Source of the DNA: an uncultured Hyphomicrobiales bacterium
GTDB taxonomy: Bacteria; Pseudomonadota; Alphaproteobacteria; Rhizobiales; Rhizobiaceae
Reading direction: 5' to 3'
Assembly: GCA_943908365.1 (NCBI GenBank)
Contig: CALTTH010000044.1
Coordinates: forward strand, 1-42,131
Length of the DNA: 42,131 nt
Position numbers and translations under genes: made by a program. Below the pieces are notes generated by a model. The model ran no database searches. It had not been told where the DNA came from and saw only the letters and a list, made by a program, of their open reading frames with translations. Shown here in pieces: positions 1-8,421 of this stretch (its first letter is position 1; each line of letters begins with the position of its first letter).

Positions 1-822
1 AATTTCGTTGCTCTTGGTCCTGCTCTGTCGCGGCGTCCGCTGCCGATCGTTATCGGCCCGGTGGAAACCTCGGCGCGCTCCTCGTCGCCGAAGCTCATGC
101 CGCTGCCGGACGCGCCGCAGGACGTGGAGGATTTGATCTTCACGCCAGACCCGGAAGAGTTTTCCAGGCCCGCCGTTCGCCGCACCCCGCCAGCACCGCG
201 GCCGACGACTGACATTCTCGCCGAACTCTCGCGCTCGACACCAGCGGCCATCGCACCAGCCTCCGAACAACCTTCACGTTCGAGCCAGCCGGAATTGACG
301 CCGGAAGAGCGTGAGGAAAAGATCACGGCTGTTCTGAGCGAAATCCTCGATGACCCGCAATCGGCCTATCGCACCGACGCCGTCCTCTATCAGGACTTTC
401 TCGTTCGCGCCCGCATGCGCCGCATTCCGGGCACGCCCATGGCGCTATCGCAGTTTCGCCGCCAGATCGCCATTACCCGCTCGGGTGTCGATGTGGAGAT
501 GGCGGCAGGCGAAAACTGGCAGAAGGCTCTGGAGCTGTCCCGCAGTGTCTCGGATGACCTGCAAGGCGTCTTCCTGCTTCTGGTGAAGGCGGCTCTTGCA
601 GAAGAGCCATGCCCCTCGGATGCGCGGATTGCACGCGCCTATGGCACCCACTCGGCGCGCCGCGCAAGACGATTGCTCGGCTACTTCGAGGAGAAGGAAC
701 TGGTCGTGGTGCATGCGGACTTTTCCGGCAAGCGCATCGTGGCTTTCCCTGAGCTTGACGCCAAGACCGCGCCCGGCGACGCAGATGCGCCTGACGGCGA
801 TGTGAGCCTGGCCGCGGAATAA
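1..822 (+). CDS. C-terminal part of a HerA-like (DUF87) ATP-binding protein, 5' end outside window
   Basis: The frame is open from base 1 with no stop before the GTG at 61, so the gene starts upstream of the window and about 273 residues are visible. The first visible residues carry ALSRRPLPIVIGPVET, which resembles the end of the HerA/DUF87 ATPase core (archaeal-type DNA-translocating ATPases also found in Rhizobiales). A proline- and alanine-rich linker of about 70 residues follows. The C-terminal half (about residues 95-250) is mostly helical and looks like a bundle typical of the tails of these proteins. The Walker motifs would lie upstream and are not visible, so the assignment rests on the tail and on memory of the family. 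It ends before a strong bidirectional terminator and is convergent with terC. Confidence 0.5.
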   Translation, partial: NFVALGPALSRRPLPIVIGPVETSARSSSPKLMPLPDAPQDVEDLIFTPDPEEFSRPAVRRTPPAPRPTTDILAELSRSTPAAIAPASEQPSRSSQPELTPEEREEKITAVLSEILDDPQSAYRTDAVLYQDFLVRARMRRIPGTPMALSQFRRQIAITRSGVDVEMAAGENWQKALELSRSVSDDLQGVFLLLVKAALAEEPCPSDARIARAYGTHSARRARRLLGYFEEKELVVVHADFSGKRIVAFPELDAKTAPGDADAPDGDVSLAAE

Positions 823-870
823 CGTCGACCTCGTCAATCTCCAAATCGCTACACTCTCATCCACCCATAG

Positions 871-896
871 AAAAAGGCGGGTCGCCCCGCCTTTCC
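871..896. terminator. Bidirectional terminator between the HerA-like gene and terC
   Basis: A perfect 9-bp stem (873-881 with 886-894) with a TCGC loop is flanked by A-rich sequence on the left and T-rich on the right. It lies between two convergent genes and can serve both strands. Confidence 0.75.
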
Positions 897-917
897 AGGT
901 CTTGAAGGTGAAGTCTT

Positions 918-1907
918 TTAGACTTCGTCGATGACCTTCTTGTCGTTTCTCGTGGCAAACAGCGAGCCGACGATACCTGTCAGAAGGATCGCAACTGTGA
1001 CACCGAGCGAGATGGACGGCGGGATCTTTGCAATGCCCAGCATGTCCGCCAGGAAGATCTTCGAGCCGACGAAGACCAGAACCGCAGCCAGGGCATATTT
1101 GAGGTATGCGAAGCGGTGGATCAGGGCGGCAAGCGCGAAGTAGAGGGCGCGCAGTCCAAGGATCGCGAAGATGTTCGACGTGTAGACGATGAATGGGTCG
1201 GTGGTGATCGCGAAGATCGCCGGGATCGAGTCGACCGCGAAGATCAGGTCGGCGATTTCGACCATGATAAGCGCCAGGAAAAGCGGCGTTACGAAGGTCT
1301 TCAACCGGCCAGTCTTGGGGTCGGGCTGCTTGACGAAGAACCGCTCATCATGAAGCTTTTCTGTGACAGGCAAGCGCGAGCGCAGGAACTTCAGGATCGG
1401 GTTCTTGCCGATATCCTGTTCCTCGTGATTTGCCGAGAACAGCATCTTGACGCCCGTGAACACCAGGAAGGCGGCGAAGAGGTAAAGAACCCAGTGGAAG
1501 TTTTCGACGATCGCAGCACCGGCGGCAATCATGATACCGCGCAGGACAATCACGCCGAGAATACCCCAGAGCAGCACGCGGTGCTGGTACTGGCGCGGGA
1601 TCGAGAAGTAGGAGAAAATCATGGCGATGATGAAGATGTTGTCCATCGCCAGGCTTTTTTCCACCACAAAGCCCGTAACATATTCCATCGCCGGCTGCTG
1701 ACCGGACTGGAGCCAGATCCAGCCGCCGAAGGCCAAGCCGATGGCGATGTAGAAGCCTGACATCAGCAGGCTCTCCCTGATGCCGATTTCCTTGGAGTTC
1801 TTATGCAGAACGCCAAGATCAAGCACCAGGAGGCCTAAAACGAGAGTGATGAAAATGCCCCACATCCATGTGGGGGTACCGAGAAAATCCGTAAACAGAA
1901 AGTCCAT
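918..1907 (-). CDS. TerC/Alx-family integral membrane protein
   Basis: This 329-residue protein is almost entirely hydrophobic, with about eight or nine predicted membrane helices. It carries the TerC signatures MDNIFII (about residue 88) and FAVDSIPAIFAIT (about residue 222), whose acidic residues lie within membrane helices. Family members (Alx, TerC, MeeF/MeeY) are linked to manganese export and metalation of exported proteins, and to tellurite or pH stress; the precise substrate here cannot be read from sequence. The ATG at 1907 is preceded by an AAGG element. The gene stands alone, convergent with the upstream HerA-like gene and divergent from rpsD. I looked for a yybP-ykoY manganese riboswitch in its leader and did not find the consensus. 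Confidence 0.85.
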   Translation of the reverse strand: MDFLFTDFLGTPTWMWGIFITLVLGLLVLDLGVLHKNSKEIGIRESLLMSGFYIAIGLAFGGWIWLQSGQQPAMEYVTGFVVEKSLAMDNIFIIAMIFSYFSIPRQYQHRVLLWGILGVIVLRGIMIAAGAAIVENFHWVLYLFAAFLVFTGVKMLFSANHEEQDIGKNPILKFLRSRLPVTEKLHDERFFVKQPDPKTGRLKTFVTPLFLALIMVEIADLIFAVDSIPAIFAITTDPFIVYTSNIFAILGLRALYFALAALIHRFAYLKYALAAVLVFVGSKIFLADMLGIAKIPPSISLGVTVAILLTGIVGSLFATRNDKKVIDEV

Positions 1908-2343
1908 CAGTCAACCTTTATCCGGACGAGGTTGGCTCAATGGTCGGGAACGTGATGAGAAATAGACGACGCCCCAACCTTGGAGACTCGACATCGCGTA
2001 TTGTCCGGTAATACGCCAGAGGGGCCCGAGTCCTGATCACCAAGATGAAATGGGAGGCGCGGCGCAGGTTTCAAGAGGCTTTTATCGTTTTATCGTTGAC
2101 ATTTTTATGAAGCGCCCCTAGAAGCCGCTCCAACGCCGGGTAGCAATGCCCGGTGTGTTTCGTTGACTGCCTTGCAGTAAATAGCTGACGTTCGGCGGTC
2201 AACATCACCGACATGTCCCGTGGTCTCTCCATATCGCATGTGAGAAGCCTGTCAGAGGTTCTTCAACAGAACCTCAGAGGAGGGCGTGTTTCCTTAATCC
2301 GATCTGGTAACAGATCGGTATAAACTGTTGAGAAGGAAATACG
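1908..2343. promoter_or_regulatory. 436-bp intergenic region between terC and rpsD
   Basis: No gene is seen. It holds the divergent promoters of terC and rpsD. A 7-bp perfect stem with a 7-nt loop lies at 1996-2016, on the terC leader side, and a GC-rich hairpin (CCGGG/CCCGG) lies near 2137-2154. Two further hairpins just before rpsD are listed separately. No -10/-35 pair stands out clearly enough to call. Confidence 0.4.
2255..2318 (+). promoter_or_regulatory. Tandem hairpins in the rpsD leader
   Basis: There are two perfect 7-bp stems. The first pairs 2255-2261 with 2269-2275 (loop TTCAACA); the second pairs 2299-2305 with 2312-2318 (loop GGTAAC). The second ends 25 bases before the rpsD ATG. 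S4 is an autoregulatory primary rRNA-binding protein in other bacteria, so these stems are candidates for feedback control. Neither has a U-run, so they are not simple terminators. Function is inference. Confidence 0.45.
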
Positions 2344-2961
2344 ATGAGCAAGCGCGAATCGTCCAAGTACAAAATTGACCGCCGCATGGGCGAAAACATC
2401 TGGGGTCGTCCGAAGTCCCCGGTTAACCGTCGCGAATACGGCCCCGGCCAGCACGGCCAGCGCCGCAAGGGCAAGATGTCCGACTTCGGCACGCAGCTGC
2501 GCGCCAAGCAGAAGCTGAAGGGTTACTACGGCGAAATCCGCGAAAAGCAGTTCCGTGCAACCTACGACGAGGCTAACCGCCGCAAGGGCGACACCTCCGA
2601 GAACCTGATCGGTCTGCTCGAGTCGCGTCTGGACGCCATCGTCTACCGCGCCAAGTTCGTACCGACCGTTTTCGCGGCTCGCCAGTTCATCAACCATGGC
2701 CACATCACGGTTAACGGCGTTCGCGTCAACATCGGTTCCTACCGCTGCAAGGTTGGCGACGTTATCGAAGTTCGCCAGAAGTCCAAGCAGCTCGCAATCG
2801 TTCTCGAAGCTGTTCAGCTCGCAGAGCGCGACGTTCCAGACTACATCGAAGTCGATCACAACAAGATGACCGCGACGTTTGCTCGCGTACCGGCTCTTGC
2901 TGACGTGCCTTACGCCGTCATCATGGAACCGCATCTGGTCGTCGAATTCTACTCGCGTTAA
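2344..2961 (+). CDS. rpsD: 30S ribosomal protein S4
   Basis: This 205-residue protein has the length and layout of alphaproteobacterial S4. A basic N-terminal domain is followed by the S4 RNA-binding domain at about residues 94-155 (LLESRLDAIVYRAKF, then FINHGHITVNGVRVN). S4 binds 16S rRNA early in 30S assembly and nucleates the 5' domain. The N-terminal zinc cysteines of some S4 proteins are absent, giving the Zn-independent form. The ATG at 2344 is preceded by a GAGAAGGAA ribosome-binding site. The gene is monocistronic, away from the alpha operon as is usual in Rhizobiales, and ends in a clear terminator. Codon use looks highly biased, as expected for a ribosomal protein. Confidence 0.97.
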   Translation: MSKRESSKYKIDRRMGENIWGRPKSPVNRREYGPGQHGQRRKGKMSDFGTQLRAKQKLKGYYGEIREKQFRATYDEANRRKGDTSENLIGLLESRLDAIVYRAKFVPTVFAARQFINHGHITVNGVRVNIGSYRCKVGDVIEVRQKSKQLAIVLEAVQLAERDVPDYIEVDHNKMTATFARVPALADVPYAVIMEPHLVVEFYSR

Positions 2962-2979
2962 TCCGCGTTCAAGTTCAGC

Positions 2980-3012
2980 AAAAAAGCCGGTCCCCGTGGC
3001 CGGCTTTTTTGT
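2980..3012. terminator. Rho-independent terminator for rpsD, usable by gph
   Basis: An A6 run, the stem GCCGG (2986-2990) with CCGGC (3000-3004), and a T6 run make a symmetric bidirectional terminator between convergent rpsD and gph. Confidence 0.85.
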
Positions 3013-3081
3013 GCGCATTTTTTGATGAGAGAATTTCAGTCCTTGGCGCGAGGCCAAGGACATTCACGGTATGCCGCGCCT

Positions 3082-3798
3082 TCAGGCAGCGGCGACGCGC
3101 TGCGCCAGAAGTCTTTCGACAAGTGCTGCATCCAGCGTGTCATAGCGATCGATCGTCACATCCGGTCCAAGCTCCGCCATGGGAACATCGGTGTAGCCGA
3201 AGGTCACGCCGATGGAAGGGATCTTGGCGTTTTTGGCCGCCAGGATATCGTTGACGCTATCGCCCACCATCACGCTACGGGCCACATCGCCACCGGCTTT
3301 CTCGATGGTTCCGAGAATATGCCGGGCATCCGGCTTGCGCCACTCGAAGGTGTCTCCGCAGGTAATCGTCGCGAAGCGGTCCTTCAGTCCGAGCTTTTCG
3401 AGGAGAGGAAGGGCGAGATCAGACGTCTTGTTGGTGCAGACGGCAAGGCGGAAGCCTGCCGCAGTCAGCCGATCCAGAGCCTCGGGAACCCCGGGATAAG
3501 GTTTGCTCTGACCCGGCATCTCTTCCTTGTAATGGGCAATGAAGCGTTGGTGTAGCGGCTCCACGTCGTCCTTTGGCAACTCCTTGTTCCTCAGCGCAAA
3601 GGCGCGTTGGACCATGACACGAACGCCTTGGCCGACGAGATGCGTCAGGTCGTTGAAGGTGACGGGCGCAAGGCCTGCGGCAGCGATCGTGTGGTTCAGG
3701 CTATCGATCAGGTCGGGGGCCGTGTCGACCAGTGTTCCGTCGAGATCGAAGATAACAAGGGGGGAAGTCAAAGAGGAAACCTCGTCTGTCTGTGTCAA
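3082..3798 (-). CDS. gph: Phosphoglycolate phosphatase, HAD family
   Basis: This 238-residue HAD-superfamily hydrolase removes phosphate from 2-phosphoglycolate, a product of DNA 3'-end repair and oxygenase side reactions. Motif I is FDLDGTLVDT (about residues 18-27, with the nucleophile Asp and the general acid Asp). Motif II is the Thr of CTNKT (about 121), followed by a Lys in WRKPD, and motif IV is VGDSVNDILAA (about 177). The cap domain lies between motifs I and II. Length and motifs match Gph proteins of Rhizobiales; other HAD phosphatases such as PpaX-type enzymes remain possible. It is transcribed alone, convergent with rpsD and divergent from rpiA. Confidence 0.85.
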   Translation of the reverse strand: MTQTDEVSSLTSPLVIFDLDGTLVDTAPDLIDSLNHTIAAAGLAPVTFNDLTHLVGQGVRVMVQRAFALRNKELPKDDVEPLHQRFIAHYKEEMPGQSKPYPGVPEALDRLTAAGFRLAVCTNKTSDLALPLLEKLGLKDRFATITCGDTFEWRKPDARHILGTIEKAGGDVARSVMVGDSVNDILAAKNAKIPSIGVTFGYTDVPMAELGPDVTIDRYDTLDAALVERLLAQRVAAA

Positions 3799-4122
3799 TA
3801 TTGCGTGAACCTACAGCATCGGCCGGAAAATCGTAACCGATTTTCGGAAAAGCACGATGCGTTGTTTCAAGGGCTGAGGAGAGCTTTGGGACTTTCCCTC
3901 GACCGATCCAGTCCACGCCGTGATCTCGTTTCGAACGAAACCCTTGAATGGTCCATTTCGAAGCAGCAAAAGGGGCTTTCGTTTGAGTTTCTAGGCGTGT
4001 AAACACACGCTGTCGCAAAGGTCGGCTGCCATTCATCTGGCGCCCTCCTACGCACAACCACCAGGGCGAATTGGTGCGGATAGTCAACGCCCAGCCCACG
4101 AGTAAATCGGAGTTGCAGGCGT
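3799..4122. repeat. 324-bp intergenic region with a palindromic element
   Basis: No gene is seen between divergent gph and rpiA. At 3824-3847 an 8-bp stem (GAAAATCG with CGATTTTC, loop TAAC) is followed by an A-rich tract. I recall very similar palindromes scattered in Rhizobiaceae intergenic regions, so it is probably a copy of a short dispersed repeat; copy number cannot be checked from this window. The promoters of gph and rpiA should also lie here. Confidence 0.4.
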
Positions 4123-4821
4123 ATGGATGCCCGCGAAATGAAGATCAAGGCGGCAGAGGCTGCCCTTGCCCATGTTGAAGACGGCATGCGTCTTGGCATC
4201 GGGACGGGGTCCACCGCGGAAGAGTTTGTCCGCCTGCTTGCCGAAAAAGTATCGAATGGTCTGAGAGTCCAGGGTGTCCCGACATCGGAACGCACCGCAC
4301 GTCTGTGTGTCGAGCTTGGTGTTCCGCTGAAATCTCTGGATGAACTGCCGGAACTCGATCTGACGATTGATGGCGCCGACGAGGTCGATCACGGTCTTCG
4401 TCTGATCAAGGGCGGCGGCGGTGCTCTGCTACGCGAAAAGATCGTTGCAGCCGCTTCGGCCCGCATGATCGTGATCGCAGATCAGACGAAGGTGGTCGAG
4501 ACGCTGGGAGCCTTTCCGCTTCCCATCGAAATCAATGCCTTCGGCCAGATCGCAACCCGTATCGCAATCGAGAAACTGGCTGCCAAAATGGGCCTCTCGG
4601 GCGAGTTGAAGCTGCGTTCTTCGGAAGACGGACCGTTCAAAACCGATGGCGGTCACCTCATTTTCGACGCATCATTTGGCCGTATTCCTGATGCAGAAGC
4701 GCTGGCACGTCAGCTGAATACGATTCCCGGGGTCGTCGAGCACGGACTTTTCATTAATTTGGCATCGCTTGCCATCATTGCCGGGCCGGATGGCGCCCGC
4801 GTCATGCAGGCGAAAATATAA
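4123..4821 (+). CDS. rpiA: Ribose-5-phosphate isomerase A
   Basis: This 232-residue enzyme interconverts ribose-5-phosphate and ribulose-5-phosphate in the pentose phosphate pathway. The GIGTGSTAEEF phosphate-binding loop (about residues 26-36), the catalytic DGADEVD segment (about 85-91) and KGGGGALLREK (about 96-106, with the general-base Glu) are all present. The length is typical of RpiA. The ATG at 4123 gives a normal N-terminus. The DUF2059 gene follows 17 bases after the stop, so the two are probably co-transcribed, an arrangement common in Rhizobiaceae. Confidence 0.95.
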   Translation: MDAREMKIKAAEAALAHVEDGMRLGIGTGSTAEEFVRLLAEKVSNGLRVQGVPTSERTARLCVELGVPLKSLDELPELDLTIDGADEVDHGLRLIKGGGGALLREKIVAAASARMIVIADQTKVVETLGAFPLPIEINAFGQIATRIAIEKLAAKMGLSGELKLRSSEDGPFKTDGGHLIFDASFGRIPDAEALARQLNTIPGVVEHGLFINLASLAIIAGPDGARVMQAKI

Positions 4822-4838
4822 TAGGAGCGAGAGAGTTC

Positions 4839-5435
4839 ATGGGTAAAATAGCGGGACTGGGCAAAGCTGCCGCTGCTTCGATCCTTATTTCCGGCCTCGT
4901 GTTCGGCACTGCCGCACGTGCGCAGGAAATTTCTGCAGAGCATATCGCTGCTGCAAAGCAGGCAATCACGGCACTTGGCGTGACCGATCGCTTTGACAAC
5001 ATTCTGCCGGGTCTTGCTGAGCGTCTGAAGTCTGAACTCATCCAGTCGTCGCCAAATGTCGAAGACCAGATCACTGCTACGGTCGACGCCAAGGCACTGG
5101 AACTCGCACCACGCCGTGCCGACCTGGAACGCGAAGCAGCGCTCACCTATGCGCGCGCCTTCTCGGTCGAAGAGCTGAAGGCCATTTCCTCCTTTTACAG
5201 CAGCGATGCCGGCAAGAAGCTCCTCAAGGATGGACCGATCGCCACGCGTGAGCTGATGAAGGCTGCCGATATCTGGGCAGCAGGTATCAACCGCGATCTC
5301 AACGCCTCCAGCATGGCAGAGCTTCAGAAGGTTGCCGGCGCTGATCTGCAGCCACTTCCTGCAAACGCATCCAACATTGGCGGCGCTCCCGGAGCGACAA
5401 CTGCTCCACCTGCGGCTCCTGCGCCAAAGCCATGA
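4839..5435 (+). CDS. Exported DUF2059-domain protein
   Basis: This 198-residue protein has a cleavable signal peptide (about residues 1-29, ending in AARAQE), so it is probably periplasmic. The DUF2059 region spans about residues 90-150 and includes LTYARAFSVEELKAISSFY and the SSDAGKKLL stretch typical of the family. The C-terminus is a low-complexity Ala/Pro tail. The domain's function is unknown. The GGAGCGAGAG element before the ATG supports this start. It lies directly downstream of rpiA and is followed by a strong terminator, so it closes that operon. Confidence 0.85.
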   Translation: MGKIAGLGKAAAASILISGLVFGTAARAQEISAEHIAAAKQAITALGVTDRFDNILPGLAERLKSELIQSSPNVEDQITATVDAKALELAPRRADLEREAALTYARAFSVEELKAISSFYSSDAGKKLLKDGPIATRELMKAADIWAAGINRDLNASSMAELQKVAGADLQPLPANASNIGGAPGATTAPPAAPAPKP

Positions 5436-5462
5436 TCGCTGGCTGATCATTCAGTATTTTTC

Positions 5463-5493
5463 AAAGCCCGGAACAGATTCCGGGCTTTTCTTT
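5463..5493 (+). terminator. Terminator of the rpiA-DUF2059 operon
   Basis: A 10-bp perfect stem (5463-5472 with 5479-5488, loop ACAGAT) is followed by TTTCTTTT. Confidence 0.85.
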
Positions 5494-5643
5494 TGTCGCT
5501 GCCGGCACCTATATGAGCATCAAGAGGATGCCTCGGCATCGCGCCCACACAAGGCGCTCAGCTTCGCTTAACAGGCTGATTTTCCACGCTACGACAGTCG
5601 ACAGTGTATGTCGTTCGAGCGGCTCGGCCGATGACAGGGGTTT

Positions 5644-7035
5644 ATGATGATGTCTTATGATTACGATCTTTTTGTTATTGGCGGCGGCTCCGGCGGCGTG
5701 CGCAGCGCCCGTATGGCGGCGTCTCTTGGCAAGCGTGTCGGCATTGCCGAGGAGTATCGCTATGGCGGCACCTGCGTGATCAGAGGCTGCGTGCCGAAGA
5801 AGCTCTTTGTCTACGCGTCGCAATATCCCGAGCATTTTGAAGATGCCAAAGGTTTCGGCTGGACTGTCGGCGAAAGCACCTTTGACTGGAAAAAGCTGAT
5901 TGCTGCCAAGGACAAGGAAATTGAGCGCCTTGAAGGCCTTTACCGCAAGGGTCTGGAAAACGCCAAGGCCGAGATCTTCGATAGCCGTGCAGAGCTTGTC
6001 GATGCACACACTATAAAGCTTCTCAGCACCGGACAGACGGTCACGGCTGAGCGCATCGTCATTGCCGTCGGCGGCACGCCAAATGCTCACACATCCTTGC
6101 CAGGCCATGAACTGACAATTTCCTCCAACGAAGCGTTTCATCTGGAAGAACTGCCGGAATCCATCCTGATTGCCGGTGGCGGTTATATCGCCGTGGAGTT
6201 CGCCAATATCTTCCATGGCCTCGGGGTCGAAACGACGCTGATCTATCGCGGCAAGGAAATTCTGAATGGCTTCGATGGCGACATGCGCAAGGGCCTGCAT
6301 GAAGCGATGGAAGCCAAGGGCATCCGCATCATTCTGGAAGATGTGATCCAGGACGTGAGCAAGGACGGGGCAGGCGGCTTTGTGGCCCGCACCAAGCGGG
6401 GCGCATCGATCAATGTTGGTCTCGTCATGCTGGCGCTTGGTCGCGATCCCAACACCAAGGGGCTCGGACTGGAAAAGGCAGGAGTCCAGATCAATGAGAA
6501 GGGCGCGATCATTGTCGATGACTATTCGCGCACCAACGTCCCGCATATCTACGCACTCGGCGACGTCACCGACCGGGTACAGTTGACGCCAGTCGCCATT
6601 CATGAGGCGATGTGCTTCATCGAGACGGAATTCAAGAACAACCCGACAAAGCCCGATCATCATCTGATTGCGACTGCCGTCTTCTCCCAGCCCGAAATCG
6701 GCACGGTTGGGCTTTCGGAAGAGCAGGCGGCTTCGAAATTCGAAGAAGTCGAGGTGTACCGCGCGCAATTCCGCCCGATGAAGGCAACGCTTTCCGGTCG
6801 TCAGGAAAAGACGATCATGAAGCTTCTTGTGAACGCTGCCGATCGAAAGGTCGTCGGCGCCCATATTCTGGGTCATGAGGCCGGTGAGATGGCGCAGCTT
6901 CTCGGCATCACGCTGAAGGCCGGTTGCACGAAGGACGACTTCGACGCCACCATGGCCGTCCACCCGACGGCCGCGGAGGAACTGGTGACGATGTATACGC
7001 CGAGCTACCGTATCAAGAACGGGGAAAGAGTATAA
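5644..7035 (+). CDS. gor: Glutathione-disulfide reductase
   Basis: This 463-residue FAD enzyme reduces oxidised glutathione with NADPH. The N-terminal FAD-binding motif is VIGGGSGGVRSA (about 10-21). The redox-active disulfide lies in GGTCVIRGCVPKK (about 42-54), the Ile-Arg variant typical of alphaproteobacterial reductases. The pyridine-nucleotide motif is GGGYIAVEFA (about 179-188), and the C-terminal catalytic His-Glu pair lies in HPTAAEE (about 440). Three consecutive ATG codons at 5644-5652 make the exact start uncertain by one or two residues. The 3' end overlaps the convergent LysR gene by 23 bases. Confidence 0.95.
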   Translation: MMMSYDYDLFVIGGGSGGVRSARMAASLGKRVGIAEEYRYGGTCVIRGCVPKKLFVYASQYPEHFEDAKGFGWTVGESTFDWKKLIAAKDKEIERLEGLYRKGLENAKAEIFDSRAELVDAHTIKLLSTGQTVTAERIVIAVGGTPNAHTSLPGHELTISSNEAFHLEELPESILIAGGGYIAVEFANIFHGLGVETTLIYRGKEILNGFDGDMRKGLHEAMEAKGIRIILEDVIQDVSKDGAGGFVARTKRGASINVGLVMLALGRDPNTKGLGLEKAGVQINEKGAIIVDDYSRTNVPHIYALGDVTDRVQLTPVAIHEAMCFIETEFKNNPTKPDHHLIATAVFSQPEIGTVGLSEEQAASKFEEVEVYRAQFRPMKATLSGRQEKTIMKLLVNAADRKVVGAHILGHEAGEMAQLLGITLKAGCTKDDFDATMAVHPTAAEELVTMYTPSYRIKNGERV

Positions 7036-7921
7036 CCGGGCTCTGCCGGTCGACAGGCTCGGCTTGCACGCCTTCGAATAGTCGCTCGTTGCGCTTCAAC
7101 AGCGCAGCGAGCCGGTCGATGGCCACTCGCATTTCCGCTGTGTGACGATGATCGTCGTTGACGGTGATCCACAGGTTGTGAGCGAGTTCCTCAATGATCT
7201 CACCGTCTCGCACCACGCCTGGCAGAGTGTCGCCGATATAGGCGGGCAACACGCCCTTGCCGGCGCCGCTCTGGATCAGGCGCGGCAAAAGTGCTGGTGC
7301 ATTGGTCCATGTGTGGATCATCTGCTCCCTATTGCGAAAGACCCACTTCTCCGCATCAGACGCCGCGACTTCCGTACCGATTGAAATCCAGGGCGTCGAT
7401 GCAGTCGGTGCCAGTTCCTTCGACCGGTAGGCGCAGTAATTGACCGTGACGGACTTGCGCACTGCGAAGTTGCCATGCTGCGGGGACGCGTCAAAGACCC
7501 CAATCATTCCGCGTCGATAGGTCAGATCATCGTCCTGACCGAAGTGCTTGCAGCAAAGTCGAAAGGCATCGTTCGGTCCGCGAATGGCGCTCGTGTTTTC
7601 TGCAATGAAGCCCATCAGCCATATGTTGGAGGAAATCGAAACGATCGGTAGCGAAAAGGCATCGCCGTGCCACTGGCTGATCTCTGCTGCCGTCCGCCTC
7701 ATGTGTTGAACGCGCTCGAACAGGGTCACGCCGTCGGGCGCCAACTTATAGCCCTGCTGGCTGCGGATGAAGAGCGTGCGCCCCATCGTCCGCTCGAGAA
7801 AGAGCATCTTTCGGCCGATCGTCGGCGCGCTGATGCCGGTCAGGCTTGCCGCGCCTGCCAGACCACCCTCGGTCGCAACAATATGGAAGAGTTTCAGATC
7901 GTCCCAGTTTACGTCTGTCAT
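7013..7921 (-). CDS. LysR-family transcriptional regulator
   Basis: This 302-residue protein has an N-terminal winged HTH (about residues 5-65: LKLFHIVATEGGLAGAA, then SAPTIGRKM) and a LysR-type effector-binding domain of normal overall length. The ATG at 7921 is preceded by a GGAGAGC element. Its recognition helix and effector domain do not resemble the two island LysR proteins. The ligand and targets are unknown. It is convergent with gor, with a 23-bp overlap at the 3' ends, and divergent from the DAHP synthase gene across a 500-bp gap. Confidence 0.85.
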   Translation of the reverse strand: MTDVNWDDLKLFHIVATEGGLAGAASLTGISAPTIGRKMLFLERTMGRTLFIRSQQGYKLAPDGVTLFERVQHMRRTAAEISQWHGDAFSLPIVSISSNIWLMGFIAENTSAIRGPNDAFRLCCKHFGQDDDLTYRRGMIGVFDASPQHGNFAVRKSVTVNYCAYRSKELAPTASTPWISIGTEVAASDAEKWVFRNREQMIHTWTNAPALLPRLIQSGAGKGVLPAYIGDTLPGVVRDGEIIEELAHNLWITVNDDHRHTAEMRVAIDRLAALLKRNERLFEGVQAEPVDRQSPVILFPRS

Positions 7922-8421
7922 GGAAAGCTCTCCGGCTGATAGGGGGCATTTATATCCCGATCAAGCCGACTTTGCATCGTTTGCAGGTGAAACGCGCCTT
8001 TCATTCCTGCATCTACGCCCGTCGCAGCCTCTGCCTTACCTCCTGTCGCGAACACAGGAGAAAGATCATGTTGCCGGAAACGATGTTTGCAATGGAGAGG
8101 ATGACGCGTAACCAGGTCAGAGAGAGGAAGAGTGGCGATGATCACCGATTGGAGACATGGCCATCGACCCGCTGTGACCATTTCGGCTTGTTTGTCTGGC
8201 GCATTGTGCATCGGTTGTGCAATCGCGATTAGCTGAAAAAACAACACCGTGCCGCACGCCGCCTTCATTTTCAGAATAATCGAGAAATCCAAGCGGTTTC
8301 CGCAGGTCCAAAAGCGTCGGTAATTGACTAGGCAAGCTCCCTGCAAAGGTTTATAAGCCGCTCAATTTTTAAAGGTGCGGACGCCCGCGCAATTTTTCGG
8401 GCGGGGAGACAGGTGAGTAGA
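7922..8421. promoter_or_regulatory. 500-bp intergenic region before the DAHP synthase gene
   Basis: I see no supported gene. Several overlapping reading frames of 70-140 codons exist on both strands, but none has a recognisable family or a convincing ribosome-binding site. The region must hold the divergent promoters of the LysR gene and the DAHP synthase gene. A regulatory RNA cannot be excluded by eye. Confidence 0.35.

Noticed and set aside
1116..1760. 214-codon plus-strand reading frame inside terC
   Set aside because: Highly charged antisense shadow of a conserved membrane protein gene.
1908..2100. yybP-ykoY manganese riboswitch in the terC leader
   Set aside because: The conserved internal-loop bases of that riboswitch could not be found; only a plain hairpin at 1996-2016 is present.
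5509..6963. 484-codon minus-strand reading frame opposite gor
   Set aside because: Antisense shadow of a clearly conserved glutathione reductase gene.
7918..8346. Protein gene of about 142 codons on the minus strand in the gap before the DAHP synthase gene
   Set aside because: No recognisable family, no ribosome-binding site, and competing frames of similar length overlap it.
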